Origin: Ampullaceana balthica
Lineage: Eukaryota; Mollusca; Gastropoda; Lymnaeidae
Direction of reading: 5' to 3'
Assembly (NCBI GenBank): GCA_944989445.1
Contig: CALYLW010000163.1
Coordinates: forward strand, 281,501-345,500
DNA: 64,000 nt
Shown: positions 25,561 to 38,700 of the stretch, piece after piece
Layout of the letters: each line of letters begins with the position of its first letter
Numbering within the stretch: the stretch's first letter is position 1
Notes under the pieces: model-generated
The model's database searches: none
Told to the model about the DNA's origin: nothing
Seen by the model: the letters and a program-made list of their open reading frames with translations, nothing else
Translations under genes and position numbers: made by a program

Positions 25561-25659
25561 CATAAGCAGTTGGACTTACCTAGTGGCAAAATTTTACATG
25601 TTGGTTTATTTCATTTTCTTTTAATGCAGTGTCTCAAAGTCAAAGAGAGTTGTTGATTT

Positions 25660-26640
25660 ATTTTTTGCTCTGACCGGTGCATACAATTTTGTTCAGTTGA
25701 TGTTTTTAAATTAAGATATTCCTATCAGTGTTTTTAATTTTCATTAAGAATTAATGCTTTTACTTGTATGGTCTGCATTTACGGCAATATTTATATGCAT
25801 TGTAATTGTACTGTTGATATGACAGTTTTTACTAAAATGGGTTGTAATTTCATTGATACATTCTGAATAAGTTTCATAACATTTCATATGAACAGATCAA
25901 AATATATGTTTAATTTACCACCACTCATAACATATCATTTTGTCCAAATCTCAAATTCTTTGATAAATTTTTAGATAAACAAAGCCAGTAACTTAAATAC
26001 TCATTCGAGTTTTTATTTCTTGTTTATTTATATAGAAGATTCTGTACTGAAAAGTTTTAATTTTGTACAAGACATCTTTTTATTTTCTTATATTACTTAC
26101 TTTTTATGCAATGGACAAAAAAATTGCAGCTATAACTTAATTTTTTAAAATAAAATTTCACTTCACCATGATTGTGCCAATGCTTGCTATACAGTATACA
26201 GGTACTCAATTGTTTGTAAATAATGGTAAATAATATTAATGTTACCAAAAGAAAATAATCTTTTGAAAATTACTTTACTATTAAATATTTTAATATATCT
26301 AATTCATGCTTCAAAGCCTTATCTTTAAAAAAACAAATTCCAATGTTTCTCTCCACTAATGTACAGTTTCTATTTTGGAAACAAATTTTTTATTTCTAAA
26401 ATTTCCATATAAACCATAGGTGTACAGTGACATTACTATGTACATTTATCTGCAACACTTCCCATCATTTTATTGTCTACATCATTATTACATCCAAATA
26501 TTTCTCATTTATGCTCATGCTTCTTATACTAGATTTTTTTATATAAATTATAAACTTTTGCATATTGTAAATATCTAAGAAATTTATTTACAAAAAAAAG
26601 CAGTTTATTTTCAAGTTCATTGCTTTGCAAAATAAATTTA
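25660..26640. other. AT-rich stretch, nothing recognised
   Basis: No exon, repeat family or RNA gene recognised. It ends in a TATATA-rich run (26650-26680) beside an inverted-repeat element. Confidence 0.5.
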
Positions 26641-26686
26641 TTTAGCTATAAATATATATATACATATATATATACATAAAGAGCTC

Positions 26687-26916
26687 AAGGGAAGAAACGG
26701 CTATGTCACATTTTTGTAGTTTTGAGATATTCAAGTTTTCAAGTTCAAAATTATACAGATTTCTTATAAATTAACTAAATAGAATTGAATTATAAATAGG
26801 GTCAGAGACATAATTTTTTCATCAAACCTCATTCATAACATTCTATTCATGGCTCTCTATCAGATACAAGCTATAACTAAAAATTTCAAAAATGTCACAT
26901 AGCCGTTTCTTCCCTT
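26687..26916. mobile_element. Small MITE with 29-bp terminal inverted repeats
   Basis: AAGGGAAGAAACGGCTATGT at 26687 continues to 26715 and returns inverted at 26888-26916 with 28 of 29 positions matching. The 230-bp element has no coding capacity and sits between TATATA-rich flanks. Confidence 0.8.
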
Positions 26917-27241
26917 GTGGTCTTCACATGTATATGTACACATACATATAATATATATATATATATCTTGTACATGTTCATTTTTTGGTGTTATGTCATA
27001 TACATTTAGAGAAACAATTTCTATGAATAATTAATTCAGTGTACTGCAGTTTATAATAGCATAGTAACTCTTATGGTTTTAAACTCATTTTAGTTGCTCC
27101 TTTATTGATTGCATATTCTTTATTTACATTCCATCTACCAAAATTTATTCAAGAGCATCTCTAACTATCTGAATCAGATGAGCAAATATTTGTGGAGTGT
27201 TAAGAGCATGAGAAGACAGGATGTCCTGGTCACACACTGCA

Positions 27242-27300
27242 CCCAAAGCCATCTCCAGCCTGCTCCACTCGATCTTGCTGCTGGATCAGATGGCTTTGGG
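27242..27300. other. Perfect 13-bp stem hairpin
   Basis: CCCAAAGCCATCT (27242-27254) and AGATGGCTTTGGG (27288-27300) can pair, with a further CCAGC/GCTGG pairing inside. It is GC-richer than its surroundings. It may be a structured RNA element or a remnant repeat. Confidence 0.4.
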
Positions 27301-27846
27301 AGAGTGCTATAGATGTAATTTTTTTTCTTCTATGCAGGATGTAGATAATGATCTAACATTAAGAACTGTCAGAAAATATAAAAATTCCTCTTTTGTCATT
27401 TTTACCTAGATGTAGAGATAAATAGACAAGACAGAAGACTGGCTTGTATCATACCTAATTGTTACAAGTTGACTTATACTGAAAACCTCATTATTAAAAT
27501 ATATTTAATTTAACTTTGTTTTTGCTTTGGTTATGTTTTGTGTATGCATACAAAGTTGGTTATTATTATGGAACCCAAAAAAAAACAAAGAGAAAAAATA
27601 GAACAAATCATTTGTCTAATACCTTTAATGACAAAGCACAACAAAAAAACAATTGTAATTAATTATACAACTGTGGGTTTTATAAATATTTTCTGGGTTT
27701 CCAAGGTTAGAAAAATATGGCAAATGGAATGAAAGTATGTCAAAATGCATAGTGTTTAAGTTTTTAAATAAATATGAATTTATTGTTTAATAATTTAGAA
27801 GAAAATGAAGTTTCTAATGAAATAGCCTGAAATTGACCACCTAGAG

Positions 27847-28014
27847 CAGTGATGGCGAACATATGCCACGCGTGCCATGGCACGCAGAGTCTCAGCGGGC
27901 ACACAACTAAAATATTACTTCCTTAATCAAACCACTGTGCTGGCACTTTGCCATAAAAAAGTAGGTTTTAATTGAATTTTGGACACGCGGCCCCAAAAAG
28001 GTTCACCATCACTG
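27847..28014. mobile_element. Short hAT-type MITE
   Basis: The ends CAGTGATGGCGAAC (27847) and GGTTCACCATCACTG (to 28014) are inverted and of the hAT type. The flanks ACCTAGAG (27839-27846) and CTCTAGAG (28015-28022) agree at 6 of 8 positions. 168 bp, no coding capacity. Confidence 0.8.
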
Positions 28015-28029
28015 CTCTAGAGCATTTCT

Positions 28030-31000
28030 CAATGGTCAGATATTATAACACCCTACAGTAATTGATTAATCTTGAATTTTAATTGTATAAGAAGAAAATT
28101 TGGATGGCAGTGAAAGGTGGTGCAAGTGCAATCTCAGCCATAAAAAAATTAAGATACACAAGAAAAAGAATACTTTATTAAGTTATCATTAAAAACATAT
28201 TTTTCTTACCAAGGCCAACATCTTATTAATTTATTTTTTGGGTTAATACCAATACATTATTTCCTCATTTAAAAAACGTTAAGAGCACTCTGAAATGGCT
28301 TAGATAAAAATTCACTACACAAACATTGGTTTATTTTTTCATTTTTAAATGGCAGTGATAATTCCAAAAATCTTGTCTACTGAAAGGAAAACCTTAAAAA
28401 ATTAACTATCGGATTAATTACTTTTATTTATTAAAATTACACATAGCAAAAAGTAAGAATTGCTAGTCTTTAAATCCAATCAACAAGAAAAGCTAACCAA
28501 ATATTAAAAAGGAAGTATAAAATGAAACATGTATTATGTAAAATCTGTTAACAATCAATATACGTCACATTTAAATCTGAATAAATAAAGTAAGCAAGAC
28601 CTGTCCAATAGTTTCCAGGCTTCTGGTCTATGTCTTACTTATGACTTCTGGTCTATGTCTTACTTATGACACAAGGATTCAACAAACAACCATTCACTCT
28701 GTTCAACAGTTCTCATTTTAAATTGCTAATTGATTTGTTATTTATTTGTATTCAATAATATCATCAATTGACTCATTGCCCCATACTTTTCAACACACAA
28801 AACTTGAGGAGATTCGAGAATAATCCATTTTCTTCTAGTATAACTTGCTAAAAATTAAATTAACAGGTAAAATAAAAATCAAATTCAAACGACTACATTA
28901 TTTTGGCTACTACCCCTCAAAACTCAATGGCTGACCCAACTAATGGGTTTTCTTTTTAAAAAATATTTGACTGAAATTAATCCTAAATAAGGAAACCAGA
29001 AGGTTTCTCAGTAATAAACAAACAAAATTAAATGAAGACCCTCGTGCTTAAAGCATGTAAGTCACATTTTTGTCAAAGTCAATCTATACAGTGAGTTATT
29101 AACATCCGGTCTAGAGCAATCTTCTGTATAAAGTTAAAAACAATACATTGTAACCAGGTCCAATTTTTTAACAGCCTAAAAAATTAAAAGTCTATCATCA
29201 AAGAGACAAAAAATAAAACTTCATTATCTCAAAATGCTTATTTGGCAACTTAAGTATTTTAAGACTATGCTCTTCAAGTATCTTCGGAGTATTTAAAATT
29301 GATAAAAACATAGTTTAAAATTTTCATCGAAACATCATCAACAGCTCCATGACAATTGATCAATTGCTGAATAAAGAAAGCTAATATATATCTTTTCAAG
29401 CGAGATAAGATGACACTTATCAGGCTAAGTGAATGTCATTTTAATTATTGTATTAAATACAAATATTCAAAAAAACTTGTTAGTAAACATGTGATAGGTT
29501 TACATTGAGTTTGATCAATTGGTCAAAACAAATGACATGCACGTGGGTGCAAATAAATGATCAACTTCAGCCCAAGTAATAGAAATTACCCGCTGCGGCT
29601 TGTCAACCTGTATCAATGATAGTTGACCAGAATCTTCCATTTCATTCAACATCAAACATTTATAAAACAAATGGTCAAATGACACAATAGTGTGGGGGAC
29701 ACTGAAACAAAAAAACTAAAAGTGAAGACCCTTTAAAAAATATGTTAAAAGCTATATTTCCTTGATTTCAGCGTGAAACTACAAACAGGATACTAAGGGG
29801 AAAACCTCAAGTCGGGTTCACTTCAGAACCAGGTCAAAGTAAACAAGGATCATGCTTTTGGTATAGTAACAGAATTCTAATGACGAGGAGGTGTACAAAA
29901 ATTGATTTTTTTAAAAAGGAATAGATGGCGCAAAGGATTAATTATCACAGCATCGCTGATGAGGCCCACGCAAGACATCTGAGTTGTGTCCCCGCCAAGG
30001 CTGCCATACCAACACAGACACACACAACACTAATGAAATTATCAAGGTAATTCACGCTATTTTAAGTTAACCCAAATTTTAATTATTGCAATTTATTTTG
30101 CAAAATTTAATTATAAGTTTTTTTTACTTTTGAGCTGTTTTCATTATGAATTAATTTTAAAATGTTTCGGATAATTTAGTTTAGAATGGATGAAGATGAC
30201 ACTAGATAAATAGTAAATTTCTTTCTAGTAAGCTCATCCAATTTTTTTTTAAAAGCTAAAAACATGTGCACACAATTAAAATTCATGACATGTATTTAAC
30301 ACAGAAACACTTAACACAACATTTACTACATTTTCATTACAAATGAAAACTTGAAGGTAAGGATAACATCAAACAGTGTATTGTGGGTGATCATATTTTA
30401 TAAGGGGGTAAGTTACAACATAAATCTGGACTAGGAATCAAGAGCTTAAATAAGAAAAAAATATTGTTAATGATTTTTTAATTATTTTTTTTAACAATCT
30501 TAACAAGGGTCTTCACAAACACATACAAATTTATTTCACGTTGACAGCAGACAAGTGGTACGACAAGTAATATAACTAAAATTCACATTTCAATAATCAT
30601 ACCAATGCAATCAATAATAATAATATAATTATATCATTCACTTTCTAAACAGAAAAAAAAATGAATCTTATATTTAAATTAATAAACTCTGAGTTCTTTA
30701 ATAACTAATGCTAAAAAAAACCCAAAAAACTCTTATTAATTAATTTTTTTTTAAATGACAATTTCTTCATGGCAACAAAATTTACTCTTGCATTGAAATT
30801 TGTAAGTTGTATTTAAACAATCTGACAGGAGCTTACAAAGCCCATTTGCTATTACTTATCAATATACTTTCATACAATCAACCAAGCCAAATGCAGTATA
30901 TTTACACCTTGATGTTTCTCAATGAGCCAGATCTCTTTCAATAAAAGAACCTCTCAAAGGGTATAATAATATGATATGAAGTTGATGGAAGCTATGTTGC

Positions 31001-31128
31001 AATAAAATAACAACTAACTTGATATTTTAGGCTGATGTTCTCTACAATGGTCAATGATGATGAAAACAATTTGGACTTGGGCTGGAACTTTTAATATGCC
31101 ATTGTCAAATTTAACCAATTACACTCCA
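28030..31128 (-). other. Probable calnexin 3' UTR and downstream flank
   Basis: No coding region is seen beyond the calnexin stop at 31129. A long 3' UTR is plausible but its end cannot be fixed from sequence. A 25-bp unit starting TTCTGGTCTATGTCTTACTT is duplicated at 28620-28669. AT-rich throughout. Confidence 0.4.
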
Positions 31129-32780
31129 TTATTCTTTTCTAGTTTTCCTCTTTCTTGGACTATTTGACTTCCTGAAATTAGAGTCGACATATTCTTACAA
31201 ACACAAATTGCTTTACAGTTCTAAGGTAACAGCACATTTTTTCTTGAAAACAGATAAAACAATTTATTTACTTTACAATAAACTTACTTGGGTGATCCTT
31301 GAACATCACCTTCATCTCCCTGGATGGCCTGTGTACAAAGATACGAGTAATTGTATGTAGTAAACAAACACTAACAGTCTGATGTGAATATAAATAAATA
31401 TCTCACAGATTAAAAAGTGAGAAAACTTCTTAAGAAATCAACTTCGAAATCAATAGGCATTGAAATATTAAAGTTCTAGCTAAAAGCATATTTGAAACCC
31501 AATATTAAACCTCTGAACATTATAGCTAAACAAGTACCTGAATTGAGTCGGTTAAAAGACTGTATTTGTTAATCAAAATATGACTTTATGGCCTCAAATA
31601 GGGTTAGCAAAAACAGTTTTATAAATATTTTCTAAACTAGTATCATAAATTTAATGTAATTTAAATATTTTTCTTTATTCTTCAGGTTTAAAAATTATTT
31701 AAAAGGAGATAACTTGAATGTTTTTTAAACTGAGCCAAGATTACAAATGAACTAATCTAATCACATTTGTTTTTGCTAAGGGGGCCATCCATATATTACA
31801 TACGCACAAAAAGTTGTATTTTTGTACTCCCCTCCCCATGTTGCACCCCGTACATTTTCGGGACCCATTACCCTGCGTACGTACAAATTAGCTTCTCCAC
31901 CCCCTTGTTTGAAAACTTAATTTTAAGCCCATAGTCACAAGATATTGGTTTTACTCTGTGTAGGTTTTTTGTAATTTTGTGTTTTTCATGTTGAAATTAT
32001 TAAAGAAATAGAGTAGAACATTCAAATTTTCTCCTAAACACTGCATCAAAATAACTGATTGAATAGAACAATATAGGCAGTGAAATCGCCGTCTCGTTAT
32101 ATATACGTAACGGTTGAGGCACCGGTGTGCGAAACAGAAACTTCTACTAATTTCAAGAAATGCAAATATAAATTAGACGGATATATTTTAATAATGTGTG
32201 AACGTTTGGTCTGAATCAAATGTTAATTACTTCCAAGTAATTAAAGTTCAGATTTTCATTTGCATTAAATTAAAAAACATTATTGCATATCAGTCTTGAC
32301 TAAGTCGGTCTTGAATGCCGTTGGCGGCCTGAGCTGTTTACGTTTCGATGCTTATTATTATGCAAATTAAATTTGATGTGCGTACATACACATTCAGTCG
32401 AGACCCCTCCTATCCTCCCGTTATGCATCTGTAGGCAAAATTCCATAAATTAAACACTTCCTCCCCCCTCATTGCAAACTAATAAGGACTATCATGATAT
32501 ATCATTGATTCAGCTGAAACTTTTAATGTTAAATCTAATAGCAGATAATTGAAATAAACACACTAGTTAGCAGTGTTACCTCATCTGTGGTTGGAGGATT
32601 TCCATCACCAGCTGCACCTGCCTCAGTTGTCTCCTCGCCAACATCTGCAGAAGTAGCGTCTCCTGAACCTTTCTTATCATCCTTTTCCTCTTCTTCATTA
32701 GCTGCATCTTCATCCCCTTCATCAATAACATCGGGGGATGGGTCATCAAATTTTTTCCTATGTGCATCAATGTCATCAGG
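31129..32780 (-). CDS. CANX: Calnexin acidic cytosolic tail and ER-retrieval C-terminus
   Basis: Exon 32780-32580 encodes 67 residues rich in Asp and Glu ([19 protein letters not shown]), as in the cytosolic tail of other calnexins. Exon 31328-31288 (41 bp) ends in phase 2 (CCC AA|GTAAGT) and joins 31171-31129, giving [15 protein letters not shown] and then TAA at 31131-31129. The terminal basic residues match the family's ER-retention type. The 1.25-kb intron between the first two holds the left end of a PIF-like element (31780). Confidence 0.9.
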
Positions 32781-35700
32781 CTGCAGCATAAAAAGTTTGA
32801 CAAAATTATAACAATTAAGTTGGATATAAAAATATTAGTTTAAAAAAATTAATTTTATTTAATATTTTCTTACAATTTGGCATGAAAATTAATGTGTAAA
32901 CTTTTTAAAAAGATCAAGATCATCTTTCATGACTATCACAATGATGCATTTAAATTAGTTTATTATTAAATGCATGAAAATATATCTAAGCAATTATATT
33001 TAACAAAATTATAATAATAATGTTTATAATTTAACAAATATAGCAAAATAAAATGAACATTTAGAAGATAAGAACATAACAGTGCTACCATCACAATTTT
33101 GTGTGTTTCTGCTCAATGACACATATAATGTTAGTTCTTACAACAACAATTAGAATGTTCATTATTACTTATGTCATTTTTGGTGCATAATGCGATGTTC
33201 TTAATACAATTATTGCAGATCTTTAAAACTTTTTTAAAATTCGTTATTCAATTTTTAAAAAAAAGGTTAACTCTAATGTAAGATAATTCATTGAAATTGA
33301 TTATATCATTACTGAAAACCATGCAGTTATATCAAAAATAAAAACCTATCCTTATAATAAACGAATGCTAAACATTTTTATAAACAACAAAAACAATTAT
33401 TCTGAGGAAACTATAAAGCTTATGGTGAAGTGAGATGATTATTAAAATAAATGCTCTAATATCCAATTTTAATGTAAATGAATCCAAACTAAAGCTAAAC
33501 TATAACCTCAAAATCTTGTTTTTAACAGCATCTTTAAGAAACAAAATAACCCTGGGTTAACTTTTCCAAAAAGCTTGTCCTTTTTTTAAAAAATAGAAAA
33601 GAATTTTATTTTTTATTTTAAGGCAAAGAAATGTGGAATGTTAGACCCAGAATAAGCCCTTAACAAAAATAATGTAAAATGTTTCAAGAGGGAAAAGAAC
33701 AAAAAACTTATTCCAACCAAATCATCAGATTCCAATTCATCTTTTTGCAAGTGCATTTTCATTGTTTGCTCCTCAGAGAAATCTTTACACTGCTGTATTT
33801 TTTAGCATGGTAGACAGGACAAGACAATCAGAATAAAAATCCAATTATTAAATGGAACAAATTCCAGTAGCTTTTTTTTTAAATCGATTGTTCTAAAATG
33901 CTGCACTTTTTTGTTATTTTCAAAATACACCTAGCTCCACATAAATATGACTCTAAATAAACCATTAAGTTTCAGATCAAATAAATCAATTTTACATTAA
34001 CTAAAGTGTAGCTCAAACCCAACAGTTTGCGTCGCTCAATTTAATGTAATTTGTAAACTATGGCATTTCATGTACCATCCCATTACTTCAATATGAACAT
34101 TTTTTAACTTGATCTAAGCTTTTCATTGATAACAAAAACATTATGTAGCAGGAGTGCAAAGATGTTAGTTTTAGATAAATATTTGTGCTATTAACAACAA
34201 TCTTGTAAATTTTGTTTCTTTTATGTCATGTTATTTGTGTGATGCAGTAATGTCCTTAGCAACAAGCCATTAAACACTAAAAATATTATTTTTTTAAAAA
34301 CACAGACAAGCACCTTTACAGGACCGGACTTTGGACAGAGCCAGATGGATAAAAACACTATCGGCAGGAGTAGAACCACGACGTAAACAGCCCACAGCCA
34401 TGGACGTTCATCGGTTGAGCTCTTTATGGCCTGCCACCAACTCTGTCATTTTCATCACAACAACCAAACAGGGAGATAATATTGAAAAGGGGAGAAGAAA
34501 AATAATACAACTAATAATTGAACAGATTTTTAACTAAGGAATAGAAGAAAAAAAAATGGATTCAAAGTACTTTCAAATCTTTTCAATATCTACTGCTATC
34601 ATTATTTTGAAGCAGTGCATGGCTAGCGATATCATTTAGGTAAAACTTGATAGTGATTCTTTACCGTTTTTAGATTTGAAGATACTTTAAAAAAGAAATG
34701 CACCAAAAATAGAAAGAAAAGAAGTGTTAAAAAAGGCATGCAAACTATTACACCATCTAAAATGTGATTGTTCATGCCGCCATTAGACCACAACATCCAG
34801 CATAGCTCCAATGAAAAATAAAATATTCAGGGCCATGAGAGGAGTGGATGGGCTGACATCTTGTTTACCTTTGATGTACCAGTGCAGCAATAGGTAATGA
34901 TTAAAACTATTGGTAGAACAACTACCAGGATGAACACAGCCCAGAGCCATGGCCGTTCATTTGTGGCATCTTTTATTGCCTGTATTATACTTTGCTGAAG
35001 ACGTTTTGTGCACAAAGGGAAATAGTGATTAAAATTAATAGTCATTTCTATTTTTCAAATAAAATATATTCTTAAAAATTAACCATTTCTTCTCCTAGAA
35101 GAAACAAATATTCAAATGTGGTTGCATTGAATATCTATATATTTTGAAATCAAAAAACAATATCCTAATAATGATACTTAATGTATTTTTCAAAGGTATA
35201 AATTAGAATTGTGCACAAGTTGTGGAAGCCTTAATTAACTTAAAATGAAATGAACCGTTAAAGCCTTAATTAACTTAAAATGAAATGAACTATTGCATCA
35301 AACATATAGCATTTAAATCATTTTATTAAAATAAATAATAATTTTTAATTTCAGAAGAATTCATTAAGAACTCTTTTATATTAAATCAATTTGTAATGTT
35401 CCAATATTGACTGTTTTTTAAATACAGGAACTGTCTCTAAATTTATGCTAATCTTGAGAATTATAAAACTTACACCAGTGGAAGCAGCAGCCCTTTCTTG
35501 GATGCTCTTTAACTCCCAAGTAAGAGCTGTAAATTCTTCTACAACACTTTCATTGTCAGCAACAATAAAATTGTCAAACAATATTTCATCTGTCATAGAC
35601 CACAGTTCAAGACCTAGTGCTTCCTACAAGGTTTTAAATTTTAAAAAAATTACTTTTTTTTTAAAGTGCCAATTTATCAATCACTTTTTATTGAAATTAA

Positions 35701-38700
35701 ATTTCCTTTAGCCGAATGTGTTATATTTTAGAATATTTTCCAAAGCGTATTCCAATAGCCTGTTACACATTTCTCATTAAAATTAAATCTTAAGATGATT
35801 AGGATTTAAAATCTCCCACTATTCCACATATTAATGAGCTAATTAAGAGAAAAATGATTTAACTCTGAATACTACTTACAATGGCTGTCATTTTGTATGG
35901 ATGATTGTCCTCAAAGTAGTCTGGGTTGGCAATAGTCTTAGGTTTCCATTCTCCCTTGTAGTTTGGGTTTTCAACCATTGGCGGTCTCCAGGTCCCTTTA
36001 TATTTGGGATTAGGGATCGTTGGTCTCTCCCATTTACCGCATCCAGGGCCATCCTTACATTTGGGGTTGTCTGCAAATAAGGTAAAATCATACCTTGTGC
36101 ACACATGTGAGTAGATTAATAAGGTAAAATCATACCTTGTGCACACATGTGAGTAGATTAATAAGGTAAAATCATACCTTGTGCACACATGTGAGTAGAT
36201 TAATTTGACTTACATTCCTTTTTCAATCTTAGTGAACATTTCAGTAAAAGTCAAATAGAGGACTAAAACAAACACTAGTAGGTTGCATTACAAATAATAC
36301 CATGCTTAATTCATGCAGAATTCACATGGAGATTAGATAAAGTTTTAGACAAACCCATAATTATTATATTCATCTTAATAATTTCTTTGATTTAAAATTG
36401 CTTTTCCAGGAGCTACTGTCTTCAATCATAGTCGCAATGAAATGATTAAAATCAAAAGTTGGATTTTTTAAAGATAAAATTAAAAGGGGTATTAATTTTT
36501 GGGGGGGTCCATTCTGTCCGTTATAGGACTTACATAGGGAAATAACCTGATGAAGTTAGATAGTAATAGACTAAGATCTATTCTTACCAACACGGGGAGC
36601 TTCCCATTCACCATCCATTTCATCATCCCTAAAACAATAAGTTAGAGATACACCAGAAACAGCCAATTAAAATACGTTGCAATAAAAAAAAATATCCAAT
36701 TTAAATATTTTGAAGATGACATTTTCAATTAATTAATGTGTAAAACATTTACAATACAGTAATATCAACTTGGTTATTGTGTTTAATTAAAACACATTAT
36801 ATTATTATTATAGTTAACTTTGGCTGCTTTTTATGTCAAAAGTAAAAATAATAATAATAAATTGATAATTTATATAGTGCTGTGCCCCAGGAAGGAACTG
36901 GGCTCACAGCGCATTACATAAATAAGTACATATTAAATAAACTTTAGTTTTTGTTACATTATATGATATGATCTGATGTACTTTTTTGGGTTTAAAAGAA
37001 AAATTGATCAACAAGAAACAAGTGTATTTATTTATAAACATACCAATCTTCTGGTTTAATAGCTGCTGGGTCAGGAATGTAAACTTCTTCATCTTCCAGC
37101 CAGCCATCGGGCATCACTGCATCCTCATCAATTATAGTAGCTGGTTCAGATTCATCCCTTTAAAATAGTGATTGAAACTTGGAGTTATCATCAAATGATA
37201 AATTTGTAGGTTAGTTATTACCATTATTACCATCAAAAGGGACATTTTGAGAGAGAGAGAGGGAGAGAGAGAATAAGAAAAATATAGTTTATCTTTTCTA
37301 TTGTATTTTTTCCACAAAATAAATGACACAACACATACCAATCATCTGGTTTTTTGGCATCAGCATCTGGAATGCTGTATGAGAAAAAGGAAAGTTTAAA
37401 ATTAACAAAACACGAATACTAAGTTCTATATTAATATTTATGAAAATATTACTATTACTATTACTACAGGTTCTCTCAAGCTAATATCTGAGGGTCACTG
37501 GTGGCCCAGCATACACTACTATTGTAGCTGGTCAATGAGTCCAAAATGGCAGAGATACTATTACATTTTCTGTCATGCCTGTGATTAACCCTACAGGGGC
37601 GAGTTACCCAATATTAGCTAATTGATTTAATTACTATATACTGTTAAGTCTCTATGTTAGGTGGATTGTACCTTGCTCTCCGCTACACACAACATACACA
37701 AGAGATGACACAAGTCTGTGTAACGATGCAATGTTTATTCTACTATAAACAACTGTACAACTGGCTGTCTTGCCTTGACATATAATACATCTATATATAA
37801 CGGCTGTATGCTCAAGCATGCCCTCGGTCCGACCCGACCGCTTCTGGGCGACGTTAAACTCAACTCTGTTTTACTGCAACCCTGCAGCTCCCCGGTCTAT
37901 CCTGACCGGTCTGACCGCACAACACTGTGCGAAGTACACAACCCTCTGCAACACCCCGCACTCGTCTCGACTACTCTCTTATATACCCCCCAACTGGTCT
38001 CAACTGACCCTGGCGTGTCCTCTGGTCATGTCCCTGACATATCCCGTGTGACCAGAAGTTCACTCAGACATCACTAGACATTATTCCCGTGATAGGAGTT
38101 CATACCCGTCAACAACGCCTTGACCCGACTCACACACTGGCTCACAACAATCTCACAACAATCTCACAACAATCATTCGCAGTGATTCTCATACCCTGAC
38201 ATATCCCCCCTCTTCCGTTAGATTCTACTTACGAGTAGAATCTCACAATACAACAAAGTCAGGGCATGGAATCACTGCACATTACAAATACATTAATATA
38301 ATACATCCTGAATTAATATCTTTAAAAATAATTTTACACACAACCATGCATGAAATTAATAGTATATACAACACAGAGCAAAATCCACTTGGTCGTACCT
38401 GTATACGACTTCACTAACCCGCAACGTCATTCGAGATGGACAGACGTCATACTACCACCCCTGAATTACATATTCTATATATACATTAATGCAAAAAGAA
38501 AAATAGTATATATATACATGTGAAGTCTTAATGCATCTCATTATCACTAATAATCAATCAGTCTAACAATATGCAATTTACCAATCTTGGAAAAAATGAC
38601 ACACACAAAAAAATTTCTAACACTTAAGCACTTGTCCACATCATGTGGCATCTTACGGAGCAATCACTGCTCACTTAATTATTTTTCCCACCTGTGTTAT

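Noticed and set aside
29954..29985. CTGATGAG motif as in hammerhead ribozymes
   Set aside because: The required GAAAC partner and flanking stems are not present at the right distance.
31129..31171. Possible premature stop (EVK then TAG) in the last calnexin exon
   Set aside because: The previous exon actually ends CCC AA|GTAAGT (phase 2), so the frame runs on to the full basic tail.
32587..32811. Ser/Ala-rich plus-strand frame
   Set aside because: It is the antisense shadow of the acidic calnexin tail exon.
37775..38077. Plus-strand open frames of 77-100 codons in both LTRs
   Set aside because: They lie antisense in the LTRs and are identical only because the LTRs are identical. No domain is recognisable.
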